Positions 58,004 to 64,000 of a stretch of DNA of 64,000 nt are shown here, in pieces. Location: NCBI GenBank assembly GCA_037189645.1, contig JBBCIY010000008.1, positions 62,001-126,000 of the forward strand, read 5' to 3'. The translations under genes and the position numbers were made by a program. The stretch comes from Taishania sp037189645. GTDB taxonomy: Bacteria > Bacteroidota > Bacteroidia > Flavobacteriales_D > Crocinitomicaceae. How positions within the stretch are numbered: the first letter of the stretch is position 1; each line of letters starts with the position of its first letter. Under the pieces are notes generated by a model. The model was not told the origin of the DNA, ran no database searches, and worked only from the letters and a program-made list of their open reading frames with translations.

Positions 58004-58768
58004 TCATTCCATTTTCTCCGCCAGGTACTTCCAGTACCGTCTGGGAACGTGCTGCAGGTGAAGTTTCATGTTTCTCCTGGATTCGATATTGGTGCTTTTG
58101 AAGTACTGTTTCCATAAACGCCGGAACTGTTCATCCCGGTCATCCAGGGTAATAACAGCAGCCTGGCTGACCAATGTATTTTTTTCTTCGGATGTCAGCA
58201 TCACTTCTGATACAAACTGCTGGTTGTACAGCAGCCCGTATTTCCGTTTCACATCGTAAATCAACCAGGACTGGTCCGCATACCGTTTCCTGAAAAAACC
58301 GGAAATGAGCGGCAATACATTAAAATCGGGCTCGATAATGGCGAAATACAGGCCATCGCTGCTTTTCTGAAACCGTACGAATGCTTTCATCCGGTGGCGT
58401 TCCCTGCTTACTTTTTTCAACGCCTGGGAAAAATACAGCACATCTTCATCGCCAAAGTTGGACAAAACCACTTCATTGCCGGTAAAGACCTCCCGGATGA
58501 TCCTGACTGAAGCACTCCATGCCTTCCGGTCTTCTGAGAGGAACACCCGGAAAAAATCATAGGAAGTATTTTTGCCCAGCTTTTTTACCAGTCCGTTGTA
58601 AACCCGTTCTGCTTTTTCCGGAGACGAGTTGATCAGCCTGCTTTCATCGAAAAAACTGCCCTGGTACTCTTCTTCCGTCAGCGGGATAATATTTGTTTCC
58701 TTTCGTTCAAAACTTTCAAAAACACAGGATAAAAACCCCGTATAACTGCCGTCAAAAAGGTAATACAT
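58004..58768 (-). CDS. TIGR03915-family protein, partner of the radical-SAM protein
   Basis: The 254-residue protein has the MYYLFDGSYTGFLSCVF opening and the later NFGDEDVLYFSQALKKVSRERHRMKAFVRF and LIYDVKRKYGLLY segments characteristic of TIGR03915, a family found beside radical-SAM proteins of TIGR03916 in many phyla. The name given in that family, a probable DNA metabolism protein, rests on the pairing and not on assays. It starts two bases after the radical-SAM gene and is cotranscribed with it. A DNA or nucleotide substrate is suspected but unproven. Confidence 0.9.
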   Translation of the reverse strand: MYYLFDGSYTGFLSCVFESFERKETNIIPLTEEEYQGSFFDESRLINSSPEKAERVYNGLVKKLGKNTSYDFFRVFLSEDRKAWSASVRIIREVFTGNEVVLSNFGDEDVLYFSQALKKVSRERHRMKAFVRFQKSSDGLYFAIIEPDFNVLPLISGFFRKRYADQSWLIYDVKRKYGLLYNQQFVSEVMLTSEEKNTLVSQAAVITLDDRDEQFRRLWKQYFKSTNIESRRNMKLHLQHVPRRYWKYLAEKME

Positions 58769-58770
58769 GG

Positions 58771-60021
58771 TCAGAATAAGCTCAATTGTCCGCTTTCACC
58801 TTTATATTTCCCGGATCCCTTTTGCAGGATGCTGCTCCTCACTGCCGCCATGCTTTGCGCTCCCAGTGTAAGCGGAGTATCAGCGCAGACCATGAAATGC
58901 CGTGCCCTGTTAAATGCAATTCCCATCTTCCGGAGCTGGTATTCATGCAAACGCCCGAATTTCCTGGCATGCATGATTTTCATTGCCGACTGCCGGCCGA
59001 TTCCCGGGATACGGATAATGGTTTTATAATCAGCCGTATTGACATCAACAGGGAACAAATGAGGATTTCGAAGCGCCCAGCTGAGTTTGGGATCAATTTC
59101 CAGGTCGAGGTGCATGTTTTCCGGGCTGAGGATCTCATCCAGCCGGAAGTCATAGAAACGCAGCAACCAGTCGGTCTGGTAAAGTCGGTTTTCCCTGACC
59201 AGCGGGGGCACTGTTCCCACCTGCGGCAAAAACCTGTTGTCGGTATTGATCGGGATATACCCGCTGTAATACACACGTTTCAGCTTGTAATGCTTATAAA
59301 AATCATTTGCCACATTCATGATCTCAAAATCAGATTCAGGCGTGGCTCCGATTACCATCTGGGTACTTTGCCCCGCAGGAACAAACGTCGGTACGTGCCG
59401 GGTGATCTTTCTTTCTCCTTTGTACTCCTGTATCTGGTTGTTGACAAATGCCAGCGGTCTTTTGACGGACTCATGATCCTTTTCAGGTGCAACCAGCTTT
59501 AACCCTGCCTCAGTAGGAACTTCCAGGTTGATACTCATCCGGTCCACATACAAGCCCGCTTCTTTGATCAGCTCCTCACTGGCTCCCGGGATGGTTTTGA
59601 GATGAATGTAGCCGTTATAACGCTCTTCGGTCCGGAGCTTTTTCACGATCCGGAGTAACCGCTCCATCGTAAAGTCGGCATTCTTAAAGATCCCGGAGCT
59701 CAGGAACAGCCCTTCAATGTAGTTTCTCCTGTAAAAATTCATCGTCAGGTCAACCACCTCTTCCACCGTGAATGCCGCACGTTTTACATCGTTGCTTTTT
59801 CGGCTGACACAAAACGCACAGTCGTAGATGCAATGATTGGTAAGCAGAATTTTTAACAGGGAAACACACCTTCCGTCCTCCGTGTATGTGTGGCAGATCC
59901 CCGACGCGGACGCATCACCGATCCCTCCTGTATTTTTTCGCTTGCTTCCGCTCGAGCTGCAACTAACATCATACTTTGCGGCATCCGCCAATATTTTCAG
60001 CTTTTCTTCGATTCTCTGCAT
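58771..60021 (-). CDS. TIGR03916-family putative DNA modification/repair radical-SAM protein
   Basis: The 416-residue protein starts MQRIEEKLKILADAAKYDV and has the radical-SAM motif CIYDCAFC (Cys64, Cys68, Cys71). A Cys-rich segment (about 20-55, CSSSGSKR) lies ahead. The C-terminal region contains a helix-hairpin-helix motif (RIPGIGRQSAMKI), which suggests contact with nucleic acid. ATG 60021 is used; the longer frame to TTG 60078 overlaps the promoter. The -33/-7 pair is exact. The reaction is unknown; it works with the TIGR03915 protein encoded downstream. Confidence 0.92.
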   Translation of the reverse strand: MQRIEEKLKILADAAKYDVSCSSSGSKRKNTGGIGDASASGICHTYTEDGRCVSLLKILLTNHCIYDCAFCVSRKSNDVKRAAFTVEEVVDLTMNFYRRNYIEGLFLSSGIFKNADFTMERLLRIVKKLRTEERYNGYIHLKTIPGASEELIKEAGLYVDRMSINLEVPTEAGLKLVAPEKDHESVKRPLAFVNNQIQEYKGERKITRHVPTFVPAGQSTQMVIGATPESDFEIMNVANDFYKHYKLKRVYYSGYIPINTDNRFLPQVGTVPPLVRENRLYQTDWLLRFYDFRLDEILSPENMHLDLEIDPKLSWALRNPHLFPVDVNTADYKTIIRIPGIGRQSAMKIMHARKFGRLHEYQLRKMGIAFNRARHFMVCADTPLTLGAQSMAAVRSSILQKGSGKYKGESGQLSLF

Positions 60022-60075
60022 GGAATGTGAAATTACGTTATCAGATGCGTAGGAGGGGAATTGTGCAAACTGTAT

Positions 60076-60106
60076 CAAAATTAAAAAACAATGGACAGGA
60101 TACCAA
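60076..60106 (-). promoter_or_regulatory. complete promoter of the radical-SAM pair
   Basis: On the minus strand TTG (60104-60106) and TAATTTTG (60076-60083) are 20 bases apart; the ATG at 60021 follows 54 bases later. Confidence 0.7.
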
Positions 60107-60217
60107 AAAAGGTATGTTAATTTATTAGTTTTACCGCCTGTATCCTGCTTAACCTTCTCAATTCAAATGAGGAAGAGAGTTGCCCTTTACGAAAAACCGG
60201 TCATTAATAAACGATCA

Positions 60218-60793
60218 ATGAAACACATTACAGTATTTTGCGGTTCGAGCCTGGGAACAGATGCAGTTTTTGCAGAACAGGCATACGCATTGGGAGCCAC
60301 ATTGGCACAGAAAGAAATCGGCCTGGTATATGGCGGCGGACACGTTGGGTTAATGGGAGCGGTAGCGAACGGAACAATAGATAATAACGGCAGCGCTATT
60401 GGTGTGATCCCTGAATTCCTGAAAGCAAAAGAACTCGCACATCCCCATCTTACTGAGCTGATCGTTGTAGCGACCATGCACGAGCGGAAGAGCAAAATGA
60501 ATGAACTATCCGATGGCGTCATTGCCTTACCGGGTGGCTACGGAACACTGGAAGAATTATTCGAAATGCTGACGTGGGCACAGCTGGATATCCATCAGAA
60601 GCCGATCGGGATATTGAATACCAATGGCTTTTATGATGACTTGCTGGCGATGATCCGTAAAATGGTGGAAAAAGGATTTCTGCACCAGGCTTACCTGGAA
60701 ATGATTGCTGTCGACAGTGATATTGACCGGCTGCTGGGCACAATGGAAACATATGTTGCGCCGGAAGAAAAGTGGCTGAAAATCCAGCGTTAA
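60218..60793 (+). CDS. LOG-family cytokinin riboside 5'-monophosphate phosphoribohydrolase-like protein
   Basis: The 191-residue protein has the LOG signatures: GGGHVGLMG near residue 41 and PGGYGTLEELFE near residue 107, which bind the phosphate and cleave the ribose-base bond. Bacterial LOG proteins hydrolyse nucleoside monophosphates; the physiological substrate outside plants is unclear, and they were long misannotated as lysine decarboxylases. ATG 60218 (MKHITVFCGSS) fits the family; an ATG at 60167 would add 17 residues. Confidence 0.91.
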   Translation: MKHITVFCGSSLGTDAVFAEQAYALGATLAQKEIGLVYGGGHVGLMGAVANGTIDNNGSAIGVIPEFLKAKELAHPHLTELIVVATMHERKSKMNELSDGVIALPGGYGTLEELFEMLTWAQLDIHQKPIGILNTNGFYDDLLAMIRKMVEKGFLHQAYLEMIAVDSDIDRLLGTMETYVAPEEKWLKIQR

Positions 60794-60809
60794 TTATTCC
60801 CGGAACAAC

Positions 60810-61796
60810 TTATTTGAAGAGTGCTGAGATTTCCTCTAAAGTAACTTTGCCAAAATACTCCGTAAGATCAACGGCAGCCAGCACGTTCCTGACCGATTCA
60901 ATGCTGTGCTTTTCGCCCGTCAGCCGGTTTTCAAGCTCTTCAATGGGCCTGGATGCAAAAAAGTCACCGAAAATTTTCACTTTATTAATGGTTCCCCCAC
61001 GTACCACATCCATGTGTAATTCAATAAAGCCTGCGGGAATCTTTATCGCTTTCTTAAAGTTATAATCAGGCGAAAAACCAAAGTTCCAGTCCCAGGTACT
61101 GTATTTTTCCTGAACCAGCTGCTCAATGGACCGGATATCTTCAGCTGTCAACGTGTACATTTCACTCATCTCGTCAATCTGCCTCATCTTACCGATCAGC
61201 AACTGCTTAAAACCGGAAACAGTTGTTCCGTCAGGTAAATAATCAATCAGGTTGGTAACACGCGCGCGATTTGATTTTACCGCTTTGTCGATGAACTTCA
61301 TAGGATTTACCTTTAAAGCATCTCCTAAAACGCTCATCTGCGAGTTGATCAGAATTGTTCCGTGCTGAATCATTTTCCCGTTTTTTGCCAGCTTGGCGTT
61401 ACCGCTGAATTTCTTTCCGTCAACAAGCAGGTCATTCCTTCCCTCCAGCCTGGCAGGAACGTTCAGTTCATTCAATAACGTTAAAACCGGCTCCGTAAAT
61501 TTTGAAAAGTCCATGAAGTCGTTTGATCCCAGTAAGGTATGAAATGAAAAATTCAGATTCCCTAAATCATGGTATACTGTTCCTCCCCCGGACATTCTCC
61601 TGACTACCTTGATAGCATGCTCATTAACGAAATCGAGGTTAATTTCTGCCAGTGTATTCTGAAACTTACCAACAATAATAGAAGGCGCATTCATATACAG
61701 CAGGAAGATATCTTCGGTTGGATATTTGTATAAAAGGTACTCTTCTGCTGCAATATTAAAATAAGCATCGGTTGAAGGAGAATCAATAATAAGCAT
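60810..61796 (-). CDS. lplA: lipoate-protein ligase LplA
   Basis: The 328-residue protein has the RRMSGGGTVYHDLGNLNFSF motif and the GKKFSGNAKL segment with the ligand Lys. It activates lipoate with ATP and attaches it to lipoyl domains such as that of SucB. A C-terminal accessory domain of about 85 residues completes the LplA fold. It follows thiD by three bases and ends the thi operon; the combination serves 2-oxoacid dehydrogenases, which need both thiamine diphosphate and lipoate. Confidence 0.94.
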   Translation of the reverse strand: MLIIDSPSTDAYFNIAAEEYLLYKYPTEDIFLLYMNAPSIIVGKFQNTLAEINLDFVNEHAIKVVRRMSGGGTVYHDLGNLNFSFHTLLGSNDFMDFSKFTEPVLTLLNELNVPARLEGRNDLLVDGKKFSGNAKLAKNGKMIQHGTILINSQMSVLGDALKVNPMKFIDKAVKSNRARVTNLIDYLPDGTTVSGFKQLLIGKMRQIDEMSEMYTLTAEDIRSIEQLVQEKYSTWDWNFGFSPDYNFKKAIKIPAGFIELHMDVVRGGTINKVKIFGDFFASRPIEELENRLTGEKHSIESVRNVLAAVDLTEYFGKVTLEEISALFK

Positions 61797-61799
61797 CGG

Positions 61800-62636
61800 T
61801 TATTTCTTTTTTATGATTAATTGTTTCGGGTCAAAAAAGTGATTCAGCGGGCCGTTGCCTTTCCCGATCCGCAGGTCTTTCCCGTTCAGGATCGCCTGCT
61901 CCACGTAAACCTGTGCCCTGGCAACGCTTTCGCTCAATGACAGTCCCTGTGCCAGGTAGCTTGCGACAGCTGAAGACAACGTACATCCTGACCCATGCGT
62001 ATTCCGGGTTTTAATACGTCTGGAACGGAAGCTTTCAACCGGCCGGTCCTGCTGCATTAAATACGAAACCAGCTCATCCTGCTGCAAATGTCCGCCTTTC
62101 ACCAGCACGGCTTTGCTTCCCATTTCCAGGATTTGCTTCCCGGCTTCCTGCATCTTTTCAGTCGTTTCGATCTTTTCGTTGACCAATACACTCACTTCGT
62201 CCAGGTTCGGAGTGATCAACGTCGCAAGCGGGAATAAGAGTTCCTTACAGGCTGCGATGGTTTCATCCTTGATCAGCCGGTGCCCGCTTGTAGAGACCAT
62301 CACCGGGTCAAAAACAACCGGCCCATCATAATGCTGCAGGTTGTCAGCAATGATCTTCACCAGCTCCACACTGTGCACCATGCCGATTTTAATGGCATCC
62401 GGGTAAATATCTTCCAGGATGGACCTGATCTGCAGGCCGATTGCTTCCGAAGGGATTTCAAAAATAGCCTGTACTCCTTGTGTATTCTGGACAGGTAATG
62501 CCGTCAGCACATTTGTGGCATAGCACCCCAGCGCTGAAACCGTTTTGGTATCTGCCTGGATCCCTGCTCCTCCACTGCCATCAAACCCGGCAATGCTTAA
62601 TACTGAAATGACTTTCTGCTCTTTATAATGTGTCAT
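61800..62636 (-). CDS. thiD: hydroxymethylpyrimidine / phosphomethylpyrimidine kinase ThiD
   Basis: The 278-residue protein has the ribokinase-fold HMP kinase motifs: AGFDGSGGAGIQADTKT near residue 18, PVVFDPVMVSTSGH near 105, and TRNTHGSGCTLSSA near 210 with the catalytic Asp in the anion hole replaced by the normal family residues. It phosphorylates HMP twice, giving the pyrimidine half of thiamine. Its start overlaps the thiE stop by 14 bases. Confidence 0.95.
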   Translation of the reverse strand: MTHYKEQKVISVLSIAGFDGSGGAGIQADTKTVSALGCYATNVLTALPVQNTQGVQAIFEIPSEAIGLQIRSILEDIYPDAIKIGMVHSVELVKIIADNLQHYDGPVVFDPVMVSTSGHRLIKDETIAACKELLFPLATLITPNLDEVSVLVNEKIETTEKMQEAGKQILEMGSKAVLVKGGHLQQDELVSYLMQQDRPVESFRSRRIKTRNTHGSGCTLSSAVASYLAQGLSLSESVARAQVYVEQAILNGKDLRIGKGNGPLNHFFDPKQLIIKKK

Positions 62637-63261
62637 AACTGATCTGTTTTAACTGCCTGGCTGCCTGGTACGGATCTCTGCTTCCACAGATTGCGGAAAC
62701 CACTGCGATGCTGTCTGCTCCGGCTTCCAGCACTTCTTTTGCATTCATTTCATTGATCCCTCCGATCGCGATCAATGGTTTTGTTGTGCATTTTTTCAAT
62801 TTTCTCAACCCGTCCGTTCCCCATTCCGCCAGTGTGTCTGTTTTCGTTGGTGTGGAAAAAACCGGGCTTACTCCCAAATGATGTACAAATGCCAATTCTT
62901 CACTTTCGAGCTGTTCCGGCACTTCCAGTGACCAGCCAATATGCGCTGGTGCTCCCGGCATTTTTACGATCTCAGAAGGTCTCCTGTCTGTTCTTCCTAC
63001 ATGGATTCCCCATGCTCCGGAAGCGATCGCAACTTCGACCGAATCATTGATGACCAGCAATGCATTGCAGGAATCCGTCAGTTCTTTTAATTGCTTTGCC
63101 CTGGAAAGGTAGGCTTCGAACGAGCAGTTTTTTTCCCGCAGCTGAATGATGTTCACCCCACCTTTCAGCGCTTGCTCTGCGACTTCCAGCCATGGAAAAT
63201 AAACGCAATCTCTCTCTGAGATCACCAGGTACAGCGGGTATGGAAAATCCGGGTTAAACAT
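62623..63261 (-). CDS. thiE: thiamine-phosphate synthase ThiE
   Basis: The 212-residue TIM-barrel enzyme joins the pyrimidine and thiazole phosphates to make thiamine phosphate. It has the INIIQLREKN-type segment, WGIHVGRTDRRPSE and the GGINEMN and GADSIAVVSAI phosphate-binding segments. It is located between thiM and thiD in an overlapping operon (8 and 14 bases), the expected order for a salvage-type thiamine pathway. Confidence 0.94.
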   Translation of the reverse strand: MFNPDFPYPLYLVISERDCVYFPWLEVAEQALKGGVNIIQLREKNCSFEAYLSRAKQLKELTDSCNALLVINDSVEVAIASGAWGIHVGRTDRRPSEIVKMPGAPAHIGWSLEVPEQLESEELAFVHHLGVSPVFSTPTKTDTLAEWGTDGLRKLKKCTTKPLIAIGGINEMNAKEVLEAGADSIAVVSAICGSRDPYQAARQLKQISYDTL

Positions 63262-64000
63262 ACGTTACCTGAATCCTGTGTTCAATGGTTGCTTCATCCA
63301 AGTTGTACAATGCATCGTACAATTCTGCCTGCAGGCTTCCGGGTCCTTTTGATTGTTCATAAGCCAGCTCTCCCGCCAGGCTGAATAACGCCACACCGCT
63401 GACTGCTTCCATGAACGGGTCTTCGTTCAGCCCGATAAATCCTCCGATAACGGCCGTTGAAGAACATCCCAACCCTGTTACTTTGGTCATTAATTCATGT
63501 CCGTTCCCCACTCCGACGATCTCCTCCCCGACAATATAATCCACTTTTCCTGAAACACAGACAACGGAACCTGTTTTCCGGCGAAGCTCTTTCGCAGCTT
63601 CCAGTGCCTGGTCACTCGTGTTGGTACTGTCCACTCCTTTTGCAAGGTTTACCGAAAATGAATTCAGCGCCATGATCTCAGACGCATTTCCCCGGATCAC
63701 AGTCGGCCTTAACGCCATCAGCTCCCGGAGAACTTCATTCCTGAAAGCAGACAAACCCGCACCGACGGGATCCAGGATCCACGGTTTATGGATTGAACGG
63801 GCTTTTTCAGCCGCTTTTATCATACTTTCAGCCCAGTAATCGTCCAGCGTACCGACATTGACCACCAGTGAGCCGGCAACTTCAACGGCCGTTTCCACCT
63901 CTTTGTGGCCGTGGATCATCATGGGAGACGCCCCGATTGCCAGTAACGCATTCGCCGTATTGTTCATCACCACAAAGTTGGTAATGTTATGCACCAGCGG
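63254..64000 (-). CDS. thiM: hydroxyethylthiazole kinase ThiM, 5' end outside the window
   Basis: The frame stays open to the right edge, so the first residues (about 12-15 in family members) are missing; the visible part begins PLVHNITNFVVMNNTANAL, the standard ThiM opening. Further motifs: LDPVGAGLSAFR, VIRGNASEI and KVTGLGCSSTAVI with the catalytic Cys. It phosphorylates the thiazole alcohol, allowing salvage. It overlaps thiE by eight bases. Any TPP riboswitch would lie beyond the edge and cannot be seen. Confidence 0.94.
   Translation of the reverse strand, partial: PLVHNITNFVVMNNTANALLAIGASPMMIHGHKEVETAVEVAGSLVVNVGTLDDYWAESMIKAAEKARSIHKPWILDPVGAGLSAFRNEVLRELMALRPTVIRGNASEIMALNSFSVNLAKGVDSTNTSDQALEAAKELRRKTGSVVCVSGKVDYIVGEEIVGVGNGHELMTKVTGLGCSSTAVIGGFIGLNEDPFMEAVSGVALFSLAGELAYEQSKGPGSLQAELYDALYNLDEATIEHRIQVTYV

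Noticed and set aside
60022..60078. Longer start of the radical-SAM protein
   Set aside because: The frame reaches only a TTG that overlaps the -7 box; the family starts near ATG 60021.
63900..64000. TPP riboswitch upstream of the thi operon
   Set aside because: The thiM start lies past the window edge, so any leader is outside the data.
1..64000. CRISPR array, prophage or insertion sequence
   Set aside because: No regularly spaced identical repeats, integrase, transposase or phage structural genes were seen; the only mobile-looking unit is the zeta-toxin cassette.

Overview
The window comes from a chromosome of the phylum Bacteroidota, most likely order Flavobacteriales. The support is: many exact TAnnTTTG promoter elements (the Bacteroidota -7 box), A-rich start regions without Shine-Dalgarno sequences, several secreted proteins with type IX secretion (T9SS) C-terminal sorting domains of type A and type B, a PorP/SprF-family outer-membrane protein beside a type B adhesin, and a fused alpha/beta E1 branched-chain 2-oxoacid dehydrogenase. 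A Crocinitomicaceae (Fluviicola-like) origin would fit but is a guess. Coding density is high. I see no rRNA, CRISPR array, prophage or insertion sequence.

Layout. 1-7800: end of a DPP-IV-type peptidase, a small membrane protein, UvrD/PcrA helicase, a glycosyltransferase, MtaB (tRNA methylthiolation) and LhgO. 7980-14040: a secreted VWD-domain protein, a LexA-like S24 regulator, a retropepsin/PDZ lipoprotein with a downstream hydrolase, and a secreted repeat protein of unknown role. 14060-14250: tRNA-Gly(UCC) and tRNA-Thr(UGU) behind a shared bidirectional terminator. 14400-23600: small proteins, an NlpC/P60 hydrolase, a PorP/SprF plus type B adhesin operon, fused BCKDH E1, a secreted esterase-PKD protein and a TPR protein. 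23800-27800: nucleotide-sugar operon (UXS-like decarboxylase, WbpD-, WbpB- and WbpA-like enzymes). 27800-40620: TcdA/TatD, two tandem POT peptide transporters, Map, TatA, DPP III, ALDH7-type dehydrogenase and a secreted EEP nuclease. 40640-49070: a previously uncalled 48-residue cysteine-rich protein, TadA, a YifB/ComM ATPase, a SUI1 homologue, GDPD, UspA and an EamA transporter. 49300-57000: sucA-sucB, a zeta-toxin/small-partner cassette bracketed by two identical terminators, and a large T9SS adhesin. 57100-64000: an esterase, the TIGR03915/TIGR03916 radical-SAM pair, a LOG-family hydrolase, and a thiM-thiE-thiD-lplA operon running off the right edge.

Themes. The organism looks like a peptide and protein consumer (DPP IV, DPP III, two POT carriers, branched-chain oxoacid oxidation, 2-oxoglutarate dehydrogenase) that decorates its surface with T9SS cargo and amino-uronic sugars. 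Cofactor genes (thiamine, lipoate) match the 2-oxoacid dehydrogenase load. Promoter boxes let several start codons be corrected, and several boxes lie only 4-5 nt before the start codon, which points to leaderless mRNAs. The most noteworthy items are the zeta-toxin cassette, the small Cys-rich protein with a textbook promoter, the uncharacterised radical-SAM pair, and the VWD-domain secreted protein.
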